Below, piece after piece: positions 27,233-36,301 of a stretch of 64,000 nt of DNA. The notes beneath the pieces are model-generated. The model was not told where the DNA came from, searched no databases, and worked only from the letters and a program-made list of their open reading frames with translations. This DNA comes from Estrella lausannensis. Lineage in GTDB: Bacteria; Chlamydiota; Chlamydiia; Chlamydiales; Criblamydiaceae. Position 1 is the first letter of the stretch. Every line of letters starts with the position of its first letter. The position numbers were made by a program, and so were the translations under genes. The stretch covers positions 62,001-126,000 of the forward strand of contig NZ_CWGJ01000019.1 in the NCBI RefSeq assembly GCF_900000175.1, in the 5' to 3' direction.

Positions 27233-28732
27233 TCAACCATCCTTCTTCAACAGAAAAATGGAAGAGAAGCGTTCTATGATATCGCTGGCCAGCATAAAAT
27301 AGGGCGACAGCTCCTTTGAAGCTATTTCTCCCGCCCAACCGTGAATGCAAACACCTGCAAGAGCCGACTGAAGCGGAGGAAGTCCGGCTGCCATCAAGGC
27401 GGCAATCATACCCGAGAGCACATCGCCGCTGCCGGCTGTCGCCATTCCCGGATCTCCGGTCGTATTGATCCAGATTTTTCCTGCGGGACTGATGATAAAG
27501 CTCGGCCCCCCCTTCAGCACCACGACGGCATTTTTTCTCATGGCATAGTCTGAGCACTGTTTGAGAAAGTCAACCGACACTTCCGTTGCATGAGAATGTA
27601 AAAGTCGGTTCATCTCTCCCAAGTGAGGCGTTAGAACGACGGGAGTGGTAAACGAAAAATCTGTCATGGCAAGAGCGTAAAGCGCATCGGCATCGATAAC
27701 GGCGGGGCAATTAATAATCCCCATCAGATACTGAATAATCTCACCGGTCTTTTGGCTCCTGCCTATTCCGGGACCGATAAAGGCGCTGTCGGCACGCTTA
27801 AGGCCTGCTTCAAGAACTTCCAGAGGATTCTCGGAATATGCAACTTTAATCAACTCATAAGGACTCGCCGCGAGCTCCGTCGCCATCTCTTGGGGATGGT
27901 AGAGGCGGACGATTCCCGCTCCGGTTCTCAACGAGGCAAGCGACGCTAAAATTGCCGCTCCCGGCATACCGGGCGATCCGGCAAACCCAAAAACAGCACC
28001 GGCTTCATACTTGTGCCTTCCTCTGCGCACGAAAGGTAGGGCTTCCAAGCTTTTTTCTCTCTCATAAAGGGTGAAGGGAGTTACGAAACTGTCCGTTACA
28101 TCCTTCGGCAGGCCGAAATCCACTAGATGGATCTCTCCTACATGATCCCAGCCTCTTTTAAGAAAAAAGCCTAACTTGGCAAGACCAAGAGCCGCCGTCG
28201 CTTTTGCTCTCACCGCCTCGCCAAACACTTCCCCCGTATCCCCTGAAAGCCCTGAAGGGATGTCTACAGAGAGAATCGGGCAACGGGATCTATTTGCCCA
28301 AGCGATCATCGATGCGTAAGGCTCTTCAGGAGCCCTATTTAAACCGGTGCCAAAAATGGCATCGATAATTATTCCTTCATCAAAATCAGGCTCCTTGCAA
28401 ACCCTGGCGTCAATCAGTTGACCTCCGGCCGAGGTAAAGGATTCCCTGTTCTTTTGACAGAGAGGTGACTCTTTGGCATTCCGATCAAGCCACGCCGACA
28501 CTTTAAATCCCTTTTGCAAAAGGACTTTTCCGGCGACATAGGCGTCTCCGGCATTGTTTCCTCTGCCTGCTAAGATAAGAATTTGTTTTACCGTTCTCCA
28601 TTCAGCAGAAAATTTGACTGCCAAATCCGCCACGCCGACTCCGGCACGATGCATGAACTCATCCTCTTTGAACCCTCGTTCATAGCTCAAAGATTCCAGG
28701 TGTGCCATCTCTTTTGAAGTCGCTACTTTCAT
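27233..28732 (-). CDS. nnr: Bifunctional NAD(P)H-hydrate epimerase / ADP-dependent NAD(P)H-hydrate dehydratase
   Basis: Repairs hydrated NAD(P)H, a damage product. The N-terminal YjeF epimerase domain (about 1-210) has ILAGRGNNAGDAYVAGKVLL and IIDAIFGTGLNR. The C-terminal ribokinase-like dehydratase domain (about 220-499) has VFGFAGSPGMPGAAILAS and TTGDPGMATAGSGDVLSGMI. The 499 residues match the fused bacterial form. It starts 16 bases after gpsA on the same strand and is probably co-transcribed with it. Confidence 0.93.
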   Translation of the reverse strand: MKVATSKEMAHLESLSYERGFKEDEFMHRAGVGVADLAVKFSAEWRTVKQILILAGRGNNAGDAYVAGKVLLQKGFKVSAWLDRNAKESPLCQKNRESFTSAGGQLIDARVCKEPDFDEGIIIDAIFGTGLNRAPEEPYASMIAWANRSRCPILSVDIPSGLSGDTGEVFGEAVRAKATAALGLAKLGFFLKRGWDHVGEIHLVDFGLPKDVTDSFVTPFTLYEREKSLEALPFVRRGRHKYEAGAVFGFAGSPGMPGAAILASLASLRTGAGIVRLYHPQEMATELAASPYELIKVAYSENPLEVLEAGLKRADSAFIGPGIGRSQKTGEIIQYLMGIINCPAVIDADALYALAMTDFSFTTPVVLTPHLGEMNRLLHSHATEVSVDFLKQCSDYAMRKNAVVVLKGGPSFIISPAGKIWINTTGDPGMATAGSGDVLSGMIAALMAAGLPPLQSALAGVCIHGWAGEIASKELSPYFMLASDIIERFSSIFLLKKDG

Positions 28733-28748
28733 GAACTTCTCTGCAATT

Positions 28749-29747
28749 TTATAGATGCTCTTCCTTGATCGTTCTTTGCATCAGCTCCATCGCCGCCGCT
28801 TTCGGATCCAGGTCTTCATAGATAATTTTAGAGACCATTTCGGTAATGGGCATGGCAACTTCGGCCTTTTTGCTAAGCTCCAGCGCGGACACGCAAGAGT
28901 ATGCCCCTTCCACAACCATACCGATTTTCTCTTTAGCCTCCTTTCCGGAAAGGCCTTGCGCCAGCATATGACCGAACCTAAAATTGCGGCTCAGCAAAGA
29001 GGATGAGGTCAGACAGAGATCTCCCATCCCTGAAAGACCATAAAGAGTCTCCTGCTTTGCCCCATAGGCTTGGGATAACTTTCTGATTTCGTGCAGCCCT
29101 CTTGTCATCAGGGCAGCGCTTGAGCTCATACCTAAGGCTAAACCTTCCGATATGCCGCAAGCTATCGCCACGATATTCTTCAGAGCTCCGCCATAGCACA
29201 CCCCTACGATATCGCTATTGGGATAGACGCGAAAATTCTGCGTAGTAAAAAGATCCAAAACGGCTTTGATCGCGTTAGGGCTGTATCCTGTGCCCACAAC
29301 TGAAGTGGGAAGCTTGCGGATCACGTCGTGGGCAAAGGAAGGTCCGCTCATGACCCCGATGAGATCCCGGGCTTTGTCGCCCAGCACTTCCACCACCACT
29401 TCAGGCAATATCAAACCCGTCTTCTGCTCAATCCCTTTGGAGGTGATGATCACCGGGCAGTTTGGCATCCCAAGGGTGCGTACCTTTTCAAACACAGGAC
29501 GCACTCCTCCTGAGGTAACCGATTCAACGATAATGTCAGCTCCTTCGAGCGCCTCTTCCAAATCGACTGTAAAGCGCATATCGCCCTCAGATCTGTGTCC
29601 CGGCAAAGACTCATGCTCTCTTGTCAGCTCAAGCCTGTCGGCCAGCTCCTTCTTGGTGGTCCAAGAGATGACCGTGTGCCCTTTAGCGGCAATTAATGAA
29701 GCCAGGCAAAACCCCCAGGCGCCTGTTCCGAGATATGCAACCTTCAT
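28749..29747 (-). CDS. gpsA: NAD(P)-dependent glycerol-3-phosphate dehydrogenase
   Basis: Reduces dihydroxyacetone phosphate to sn-glycerol 3-phosphate for phospholipid synthesis. The N-terminal NAD motif is VAYLGTGAWGFCLASLIAAK. The family motifs VITSKGIEQKTG, VMSGPSFAHDV and GGALKNIVAIACGISEGLAL are present, as is GLSGMGDLCLTSSSLLSRNF with its Arg. At 332 residues it is typical. In Chlamydia gpsA neighbours the UDP-GlcNAc pyrophosphorylase gene; here about 3 kb of other genes separate them. Confidence 0.95.
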   Translation of the reverse strand: MKVAYLGTGAWGFCLASLIAAKGHTVISWTTKKELADRLELTREHESLPGHRSEGDMRFTVDLEEALEGADIIVESVTSGGVRPVFEKVRTLGMPNCPVIITSKGIEQKTGLILPEVVVEVLGDKARDLIGVMSGPSFAHDVIRKLPTSVVGTGYSPNAIKAVLDLFTTQNFRVYPNSDIVGVCYGGALKNIVAIACGISEGLALGMSSSAALMTRGLHEIRKLSQAYGAKQETLYGLSGMGDLCLTSSSLLSRNFRFGHMLAQGLSGKEAKEKIGMVVEGAYSCVSALELSKKAEVAMPITEMVSKIIYEDLDPKAAAMELMQRTIKEEHL

Positions 29748-29792
29748 GAATAAAAATTCCTTAGCATGAGAAATAAATTAAGTACCCTGATG

Positions 29793-29945
29793 TATACCGA
29801 AAGTGTCTCGAAATTTTAGTTTTGGCAAAGAGAAAGCTCTCGCGATTGATAAATTGCAAGTCACCTGGATTGGAATATAGGTGAATTACAGTCTTGTGGG
29901 CTTTCGCAAAGCCCCCATGCCAAATTTTGATAGGCTTTCGGTATA
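29793..29945. repeat. Palindromic repeat, copy C (partly decayed)
   Basis: It begins TATACCGAAAGTGTCTCGAA and ends TTTTGATAGGCTTTCGGTATA. The left arm is close to copy D, but the right arm has lost bases in the inner stem, so pairing is imperfect. It lies upstream of gpsA. Confidence 0.75.
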
Positions 29946-30140
29946 TATGGTTACTGTTATAGCAGAAAGATGCCGACTGCTCAATTATCTTAGAGGCATC
30001 CGCTCATCGGCACTTGTATATCCAACTGACTCTCTTTCACTTAAACTCCGCGAGAAAACAGGAGGAATTTACTGCTTCAGGCGTAGAAGCGTGACTGGAC
30101 AGCAATAATCAGAGAGAGATCTGAAACTCTGCACCTTGCG

Positions 30141-30169
30141 TTGAAATAATTACAGCCTCTTTTTATGCT
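30141..30169 (+). promoter_or_regulatory. Predicted sigma-70-type promoter
   Basis: TTGAAA at 30141-30146 and TATGCT at 30164-30169, spacer 17 bases, 32 bases before the ATG at 30202. Confidence 0.55.
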
Positions 30170-30201
30170 GGAGTGCAATCAAAAATTAAGGTGCCGGTAA
30201 C

Positions 30202-31563
30202 ATGGATGGAAATAAAAAAATCTGGATTATCCTTGGCTCTTTGGCTTTAATGGCTTCCGCCCTCTTCATCCTCATGACAGCGCTCTGGCAGCCCATGGCG
30301 GCCGATGACTACGATATCCTGACCAGTTACCTGGATACCCACTCTCTTTTTCATCACGTCATGTCGTGGTACAATAACTGGTCCGGAAGAGTTTTAGGAT
30401 ACGCCATCGGAGGCTTGGCTCTCTCAGGAGATATGCCAAGAGCTGTTTTCCAATCCATTTCAGCCTTCATGTTTATCTCTTTGGCCTGTCTCTGCCTGCT
30501 TCTGACACAGAAAGAAAAGATCGAATGCAAGCGAGCGGATCTCTTCTTATATCTCATCATGCTTTCCCTGCTGTGGTTTTGCCTTCCCATCATCGGGCAG
30601 ACTGTCTTTTGGACTTCCGGGGCCGTGGTCTACCTTTGGCCGGCGTTTTTTCTACTTTTATTGATTTACAGTATTTTACGCCCATTCATAACCGGGGCGA
30701 GGGATGAAGATCCGCATTTTGTGGCGGCTATCAGTGCCTTTTTCTTAGGGCTCATTGTCGGCAATTTCCAGGAACAGGCAGCTCTCTCCCTTCTGACCTT
30801 TTTGCTGATCGTTTCCGTCATCCCCAGCATCCGGCATAAGATCGCCTTTTTTGGTAAAGTTCTACCGGCTGCGGCGGGTCTTTTCATTGGATTTCTCATT
30901 CTAAGCATGGCGCCCGGCAACGCGGAGAGGCAAAGCCTGGTGGAGGGATTAAGCTTTTCAGATACTATCTTTCGCGTGTCCCGTTTCATAAGCAAGATTT
31001 TCAGCGCAGACACTCTTGTCTTTGTCTTCGCCTTAGCCATACTCAAGACGGCCCTGCGAAGTTTCGACAACGATAAGGCGGAGGGGGCACGGGAAAGCAC
31101 TCTCATCTGGATAGGCCTCTCGGCCGTCTCCGCGCTCCCCATCTTGATATTTCCCAAATTCGAGCAGCCGCGGACCGCGTTTTACTCCTCTCTTTTTATG
31201 ATCCTCTTTCTGGCCGCTTCGCTGATGGGCAGAAAAAAAGCGCTGGAGGCGCTCCTTGAGAGGCAGCCATATCTAGTTCTTCTTGCCGCCCTCCCCCTCT
31301 TCATGAGCACATCGCATGCGGCCCTGATGGCAAAAAAACTCCACTCTCAGGATTTGGAAAGGACGGAATTGGCAAGAGAGGCTCTAAAAACAGGGAAGGA
31401 GGTAGCATTCGCACCCCGCCCGGCCATCAACACCTATAAAGTTTTCGCTTGGGATCTGAGTACCAATCCTAAGAGCATGTACAACAAAATGTACTCCAAG
31501 GTCAACACCGTCCCGCCTGTCAAGGTGGATATGGCATTGGTCGAAGATCCCGACTATCCTTAA
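30202..31563 (+). CDS. Polytopic membrane protein (DUF6056/GT-C-like)
   Basis: A 453-residue inner-membrane protein with about 11 hydrophobic helices. After the first helix comes MAADDYDILTSYLDTH and then YNNWSGRVLGYAIGG. The ADDY and W-SGR pattern is typical of DUF6056-like proteins, which are thought to be membrane glycosyltransferases. A soluble C-terminal tail of about 75 residues follows. It has its own promoter-like pair and is convergent with the cysteine-protease candidate. The family name is from memory and moderate in confidence. Confidence 0.65.
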   Translation: MDGNKKIWIILGSLALMASALFILMTALWQPMAADDYDILTSYLDTHSLFHHVMSWYNNWSGRVLGYAIGGLALSGDMPRAVFQSISAFMFISLACLCLLLTQKEKIECKRADLFLYLIMLSLLWFCLPIIGQTVFWTSGAVVYLWPAFFLLLLIYSILRPFITGARDEDPHFVAAISAFFLGLIVGNFQEQAALSLLTFLLIVSVIPSIRHKIAFFGKVLPAAAGLFIGFLILSMAPGNAERQSLVEGLSFSDTIFRVSRFISKIFSADTLVFVFALAILKTALRSFDNDKAEGARESTLIWIGLSAVSALPILIFPKFEQPRTAFYSSLFMILFLAASLMGRKKALEALLERQPYLVLLAALPLFMSTSHAALMAKKLHSQDLERTELAREALKTGKEVAFAPRPAINTYKVFAWDLSTNPKSMYNKMYSKVNTVPPVKVDMALVEDPDYP

Positions 31564-31611
31564 GGCTCAGCTCAAATAGGGATGCCTTGCTGCTCAATTG
31601 ACCTGGGAAAA

Positions 31612-31666
31612 TCTCTCGAAATTTAAGTTGTGAGATGCTTTCGGCATATGCCAAAAGCATCTTGAT
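31612..31666. repeat. Short or decayed palindromic-repeat fragment between convergent genes
   Basis: CTCTCGAAATTTAAGTTGTG, AGATGCTTTCGGCATATGCC and AAAAGCATCTTGATGG resemble two element ends abutting at a GGCATATGCC dyad. It lies between two convergent stop codons and could act as a bidirectional terminator. Confidence 0.45.
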
Positions 31667-31676
31667 GGAACATCAA

Positions 31677-32756
31677 TCAGACCATTTGGGCTGGTGTGGG
31701 AGCTAAGAGATAGTGCTGCTCGGGATACTTTGTGATTTTATCCACCGGTATCTTAAAACCAAGAGTGCTTGTAACCTTATTGCAAAAAATGGAGTAAGGA
31801 ATAGCATATGCCTTCCTTTTTTCATTAGCCCGGCATGGAATTGCCGGATCGACAAAGATAACGTAGCCTTGAGAGACTCCCACAAGAACAATGGAATGGC
31901 CGGAAACACCCTCCCGCTCCTGATAAGTCGACTCGGTCCACCCCGCCACAGCATACTCATCGAACTCTATACCTTCTAACGAATGAGGCGGCCTCAGGGC
32001 ATGTTCCGCTCCCAAAATGGCACCGACAACAACAGTCCCTTTCTCCCTGATAATGTCTGCAAGCCTTTCGATGGACTCGTTTGGCATCCATTGACAGGGC
32101 TGCATCTTGAACAGGTCATTTAAATGATCGGTGAAGACATTGTGCAGAGCATGATAGCGTCCTCTCTGGGAACCGATGTCGATCGGGCATATCGCGTTAT
32201 ACGTTGTTTTCAGTTGCACAAATTTCGCGCCTAGCGGGAGCCTCTCGGCTAACAGGAATTGGCTGTGGTTGCCGATGCGCTCTTCTTTCTCTAGATCCTG
32301 TTTAAAATCCAGTATATTGATTACAGAGCTTGCCCGATATTTATTGAAGAAGTCGACAGCGACCGCGGTAGTGCCCTGACGCATCTTTTGTTTGCTCTCT
32401 TCCTGCACAAGAAGCTGCAACAGCGACTGGGAGTTATCCAGAATATGATCTTTAGTATCGAATGACCCCCCTATGAACTGAAAGCTTAACTTGATCAAAT
32501 TGATTGTTGTCTGCCTCTTCCACCATATGTCGTCCAGTTCAGTGATTTTCCGGCGATGGTTTGTGATGTTGCCTTTGGAACTGGCAGTTAGCTCAGCCTG
32601 AAAACCTGTCGCCAACTTGAGCGCATACAGATGGCAGTTTCCATCTCCTTTCATCCCCTTATAGTCCCTGATTCGACCACCTTCCTGCTTGGGGGGCTTT
32701 CCGCTCGGAATAGCTCGCAGCACGGAAAATGAATCGAAAGAGTTAGTTATGCTCAT
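31677..32756 (-). CDS. Papain-like cysteine protease candidate
   Basis: A 359-residue protein without a named family. MKGDGNCHLYALKLATG places Cys41 at the start of a helix, as in OTU and papain-like enzymes. Much later EGVSGHSIVLVGV (His287) and VIFVDPAIP (Asp303) follow, which is the His and Asp order of papain-like/C39-type folds. There is no signal peptide, so if exported it would need a signal-less system such as type III secretion. A good promoter precedes it (32784-32812). Environmental chlamydiae encode many such proteases that act on host ubiquitin; that link is inference. Cys-His-Asp is read directly, but the fold is not proven. Confidence 0.68.
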   Translation of the reverse strand: MSITNSFDSFSVLRAIPSGKPPKQEGGRIRDYKGMKGDGNCHLYALKLATGFQAELTASSKGNITNHRRKITELDDIWWKRQTTINLIKLSFQFIGGSFDTKDHILDNSQSLLQLLVQEESKQKMRQGTTAVAVDFFNKYRASSVINILDFKQDLEKEERIGNHSQFLLAERLPLGAKFVQLKTTYNAICPIDIGSQRGRYHALHNVFTDHLNDLFKMQPCQWMPNESIERLADIIREKGTVVVGAILGAEHALRPPHSLEGIEFDEYAVAGWTESTYQEREGVSGHSIVLVGVSQGYVIFVDPAIPCRANEKRKAYAIPYSIFCNKVTSTLGFKIPVDKITKYPEQHYLLAPTPAQMV

Positions 32757-32783
32757 ACAAAGAATCCTTCACTAAAATAATAC

Positions 32784-32812
32784 ATTATAGTAAATGATAA
32801 TCAAAAACTCAA
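32784..32812 (-). promoter_or_regulatory. Predicted sigma-70-type promoter of the protease candidate
   Basis: On the minus strand TTGAGT (32812-32807) and TATAAT (32789-32784) are 17 bases apart, about 27 bases before the start codon at 32756. It begins directly after the upstream gene's stop codon. Confidence 0.6.
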
Positions 32813-34240
32813 TTATAAATATTTATAACCATCTAAGTAAGGAGAGGGAGGAAGTTTAGATCCCTTGAACCGCTCGAGAAGATCGCTTGTGGGATAGTAA
32901 AAATCCTGTGCGATCTCGACAATTTCCTGAGGAGGCTCCTCCCCAAAAAGGTTACGAAGAACACTCCGATCAAGGGATGTGAGATCTTGTTTTACCGTCT
33001 CGGGGCTGGCCTCTCCTTCTGCATTTTTTAAAGGGCTAAAGCAAACGGACCGAGGGTATACGACAATCTCTACATTTTCTGCGAAGGGGAGAAAGTCAAA
33101 TATAAAGCGCTCGAATTTCCAGGCAAACGGGTGGTTCGGTTTCACAACGCCCCCAAACGAATCCAAATAGGGAACGGCCTTAAACGCCTTGTGGAGGGGC
33201 ATTTTCTCAAAAAGATCCTCTCCCGCCTTTTTAATAAATTCCATGCTAAGGCAAAAGAGACTGATATTGGCAAAATTGTACAGCAGAGCCCTGTCCTTTC
33301 CCTTTTGATTCCATAGGTCTTTAGGAAATTCAGTGTACTCGATCACCCCCACCTTGCCGTCCACCTCGGCCAGGATGCCCACCTTCTCTTCCGTTCCGCT
33401 TCTTTCAACCGCCTTGATGACAACGTCGGCCCCCGTCTGCATGGCCCTGCCAACCAACTCCATGTCATAAGGATCGGCCAGGGGGTTGTCGATCAATGAA
33501 AAGACGACATACCTCACTCCACTCTCCTTCCAGGCCTTGTAAAGAGGCGATTTGGCAAAACAGTTAAGCGCCGATCCGTTCCCGTCCGGGCCGAATGCAA
33601 TTCTTCCTTTCTCTTCAAGGAAAAGACGCCCCTGGGTATCAAGAAGGGGAAGACTGTTTTGGGTAAAAAAACCGATCTGACTTTCTGAGAGTTCAAATAA
33701 ATGATTATTGTGGAAGTAACGCTTGGTTTCAGCTTCATTTTCCTTGGAGGTCATAATCGAAAGAGGAAGCTCTCGATTCACCATCATCCCGCATGCCTTT
33801 GTTTTTTCGGCAAGCAGCTGGAAGAGTGATTTCCTCCTTGCCGCAGTCACCTGGTACATTCCTTTGGGATGATCGAAACCGAGCCTCGTGCCCTGCCCTC
33901 CGGCCACGATAAGAGCCCCCACCTTACCCTCTGATAGAGCCTTCCTACCCTCCTGTTTAAGCTTGGGATCGCCACTTCTTAAGACTGATTTGAGCGGTTG
34001 TATCGACCTCTGCACCGGAAGGGTCACCGCGGCAAGTTGCGCCTGCTGTCTCTTCAAGAGTGGAATATCAATATCTTCAACCTGCTGAAGAAGGGCGTCT
34101 TGAGCCACTGAAGGCAACTTGCTCCACCACTTCAGAAGATGGGTTTGCCCCATTCTTTCAAGCTTTTCTTGAGCTCTCTGCAGCCTGTCATCCGCCACTT
34201 CATCCATCTCCCCTGACATATTTGCAATCGGTTCTATCAT
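32813..34240 (-). CDS. UDP-N-acetylglucosamine pyrophosphorylase, eukaryotic UAP1/AGX type
   Basis: Forms UDP-GlcNAc from UTP and GlcNAc-1-phosphate. The nucleotidyltransferase motif VAGGQGTRLGFDHPKGMYQV lies near residues 103-122. The long 475-residue form, with FALIDNPLADP-like (FSLIDNPLADP) and FKAVPYLDSFGG segments, is UAP1-like rather than GlmU-like. Chlamydia has a homologue next to gpsA, so this is part of the chlamydial core. The ATG overlaps the waaF-like gene's stop in ATGA. It may feed UDP-GlcNAc to the wbp operon as well as to peptidoglycan and lipid A. Confidence 0.9.
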   Translation of the reverse strand: MIEPIANMSGEMDEVADDRLQRAQEKLERMGQTHLLKWWSKLPSVAQDALLQQVEDIDIPLLKRQQAQLAAVTLPVQRSIQPLKSVLRSGDPKLKQEGRKALSEGKVGALIVAGGQGTRLGFDHPKGMYQVTAARRKSLFQLLAEKTKACGMMVNRELPLSIMTSKENEAETKRYFHNNHLFELSESQIGFFTQNSLPLLDTQGRLFLEEKGRIAFGPDGNGSALNCFAKSPLYKAWKESGVRYVVFSLIDNPLADPYDMELVGRAMQTGADVVIKAVERSGTEEKVGILAEVDGKVGVIEYTEFPKDLWNQKGKDRALLYNFANISLFCLSMEFIKKAGEDLFEKMPLHKAFKAVPYLDSFGGVVKPNHPFAWKFERFIFDFLPFAENVEIVVYPRSVCFSPLKNAEGEASPETVKQDLTSLDRSVLRNLFGEEPPQEIVEIAQDFYYPTSDLLERFKGSKLPPSPYLDGYKYL

Positions 34241-35286
34241 TTAAGCTTGACCGCGAGCTGCTTTCTCACCGCCTCATAGACCTCGTTTACACCAATGGAA
34301 GTCATGCAGCGAAAATCGATCGGACAGACCCTTCGGTAACAGGGGGAGCAAGAAACCTGCTTATGAATCACCTGACCGATACCAAAAGGACCTGTTTTTA
34401 CCGGGTTGGTGGATCCAAAAAGAGCCACTAGAGGGATATTGAGGGCTGCGGCCATATGCATCGGACCGCTGTCATTGGTTAGCAAAACAGAGCAAAGAGA
34501 AAGGGTGGCAACGAGCTCCGCCAGAGTAGTTTTCCCGGCTAAATTGATCACCCGCTGCGGCATCCCCGAGCATATGTCGTTGACAAGTTTCGAAGTCGAG
34601 CTGTCACCAAAATAGAGGACAAAACAGTCGGGATCTTCCATCAACTTTTGCGTGACATCCCTGAACCGCTCCGGCAGCCAGCATTTTGCCGAACCATAGG
34701 CCGCACCGGGATTGATGCCTATAAGAGGGGTTTTCCCCAATACCACTCCCCACTTTCTGAGCCTTTCTTTGGCCGCTCCCACCTCTTCTGGATCCAAGTG
34801 AAGCCGTGGCTTAGTCTCCGATATGCCGATGCCCAAAGGCGCAAGCAACCTTTTATAAGTCACCACCTGATGTTCAATTTCTTTGTTAACCGGCTCTGAA
34901 ACCTTGTCTGTGAGCAAAAGGGATCTGAAATTTCCACCAAAGCCTATGCGACGGCGTACATTACCCCGAAAAAACCACCAGGCAGAGGAGAAAGAATTGG
35001 TCGTCAAAATGCCCACATCGAAACCGCCCAGCTTAAGCGATCTTGAAATATCGGCTGAATCTGAATGAACCCATTTCTGCTTTTTGGTAAAGCTCAATAC
35101 CTGATCTACATCGGTGTCCTGCCTTAAAAGCGGAGAGAGATTGGACTGACACATCACGGTCAATTCCGCTTTAGGAAATCGATTGCGGAGGTCACTGAGT
35201 AAAGGAGTCGCCATCACCAGATCGCCGATCCAGTTTGGCATGCGGATAATGATGTTGCGCGGTTCTTCTGTCACCTTGATCTCCAT
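34237..35286 (-). CDS. waaF: Lipopolysaccharide heptosyltransferase-like GT9 protein
   Basis: GT9 (GT-B) enzyme of 349 residues, best matching ADP-heptose:LPS heptosyltransferase II. It starts NIIIRMPNWIGDLVMATPLL. A central PLIGINPGAAYGSAKCWLPE and LLTNDSGPMHMAAALNIPLV are the donor-binding blocks, and a Cys-rich SCSPCYRRVCPIDFRCM lies near the end. It is co-transcribed with the UDP-GlcNAc pyrophosphorylase gene. Chlamydia LOS lacks heptose, so a heptosyltransferase would imply a longer core here. The symbol is by resemblance only. Confidence 0.85.
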   Translation of the reverse strand: MEIKVTEEPRNIIIRMPNWIGDLVMATPLLSDLRNRFPKAELTVMCQSNLSPLLRQDTDVDQVLSFTKKQKWVHSDSADISRSLKLGGFDVGILTTNSFSSAWWFFRGNVRRRIGFGGNFRSLLLTDKVSEPVNKEIEHQVVTYKRLLAPLGIGISETKPRLHLDPEEVGAAKERLRKWGVVLGKTPLIGINPGAAYGSAKCWLPERFRDVTQKLMEDPDCFVLYFGDSSTSKLVNDICSGMPQRVINLAGKTTLAELVATLSLCSVLLTNDSGPMHMAAALNIPLVALFGSTNPVKTGPFGIGQVIHKQVSCSPCYRRVCPIDFRCMTSIGVNEVYEAVRKQLAVKLK

Positions 35287-35416
35287 TAAGCGCTTTTTTA
35301 TAGCCTTTTTAATATATCTGATCTATAAATTAGACCAAAAATCGAACTTGTTTTTCAAGCAAACATTTTATTGAATACTCTTCAAACTATTCACTCTCCG
35401 CAGGAAGACACAGACT

Positions 35417-36301
35417 ATGCAACCGATCAACGCTGTCAGGACCTATCCCGTTCAATGTGAAACCATGAAAGACGGCACCCAAAGAATCAAAGTCCTGATG
35501 AGTCCCGGCGTTAAAAAGATGAAAAGGGCAGTTTACATGTTCCACTCGACAAAGTCGGAGCAAAGGCTTATCGGGGCGACAACAACCCTTAGAGAACGCA
35601 TCTACAAATACCACACCGATATCAATAGCGGAAAAAAAACAAACTCCTTTCTTGATGACATCCGAAAAAAACCTGATGATTTTAAATTATCCGTACTGGA
35701 AGTTGTCAGCCCGGACGTAAAACTTGGGGATAGGGAAAAGTTTCACATCAAACGTCTGAATACTTTTAAAAAGGGCTACAACAGCAATCGGGGCGGCGGT
35801 GGATCCTTTGGCGTATCCCGCGTCAGCAAAGTTGCCGCAAACGTTATAAGCAACCCCGTTTTCAAAACACCGAGCAAAAGATACCGCTTTCAAAGGGCGG
35901 GCAAAGGCGTGCGCGTCGACTTCGGCGGCAGCCCTACAAAACACAAAAAACGAGTTATCTACTCCATACTCGAAGATGGCAAGCTCCCCGCGTTAGACCA
36001 AGAGAATCAGGCAGCGAGCGCTAATGCAGCCCCGACAAAACACCAGATTGGACTGACCACACAGCCGATAAGCCGCCGGATCAGCCAACATGTGCACATC
36101 ATCAACAACCCCAAACATCTAGAAGCTCATCGTGATATTTATGAGCGCATCAGAGAGAACCCTGAAGCCTTCGCGGTTGCCGTGATGCATGAGGCTCAAG
36201 AAGGCGAAGACCTTGCCGAATTAGAAAGGACGTTCATCAAATCCAAACCTCTTGTTTTTAATAAAAACAAAGGTGGCGGCGGAATACCCGGAAACCGATA
36301 A
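35417..36301 (+). CDS. Protein with two tandem GIY-YIG-like nuclease domains
   Basis: A 294-residue protein. Domain 1 (about 37-128) has RAVYMFHST, QRLIGATTTLRERIYKYH with Arg59, REKFHIKRLN with Glu107 and GYNSNRGGGG. Domain 2 (about 178-290) repeats the plan: RVIYSILEDG, HQIGLTTQPISRRISQHVH with Arg220, LAELERTFIKS with Glu270 and FNKNKGGGG. The GIY and YIG triplets are changed (VYM/LIG and IYS/QIG), but the Arg, Glu and Asn/Gly-rich end are kept. No partner domain for DNA recognition is seen. It stands alone between waaF and a strong hairpin. Mobile homing nuclease, restriction or host-directed roles are all open. Confidence 0.68.
   Translation: MQPINAVRTYPVQCETMKDGTQRIKVLMSPGVKKMKRAVYMFHSTKSEQRLIGATTTLRERIYKYHTDINSGKKTNSFLDDIRKKPDDFKLSVLEVVSPDVKLGDREKFHIKRLNTFKKGYNSNRGGGGSFGVSRVSKVAANVISNPVFKTPSKRYRFQRAGKGVRVDFGGSPTKHKKRVIYSILEDGKLPALDQENQAASANAAPTKHQIGLTTQPISRRISQHVHIINNPKHLEAHRDIYERIRENPEAFAVAVMHEAQEGEDLAELERTFIKSKPLVFNKNKGGGGIPGNR

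Noticed and set aside
29881..30108. A 75-codon plus-strand frame
   Set aside because: It begins inside palindromic copy C and shows no ribosome-binding site or recognisable protein features.
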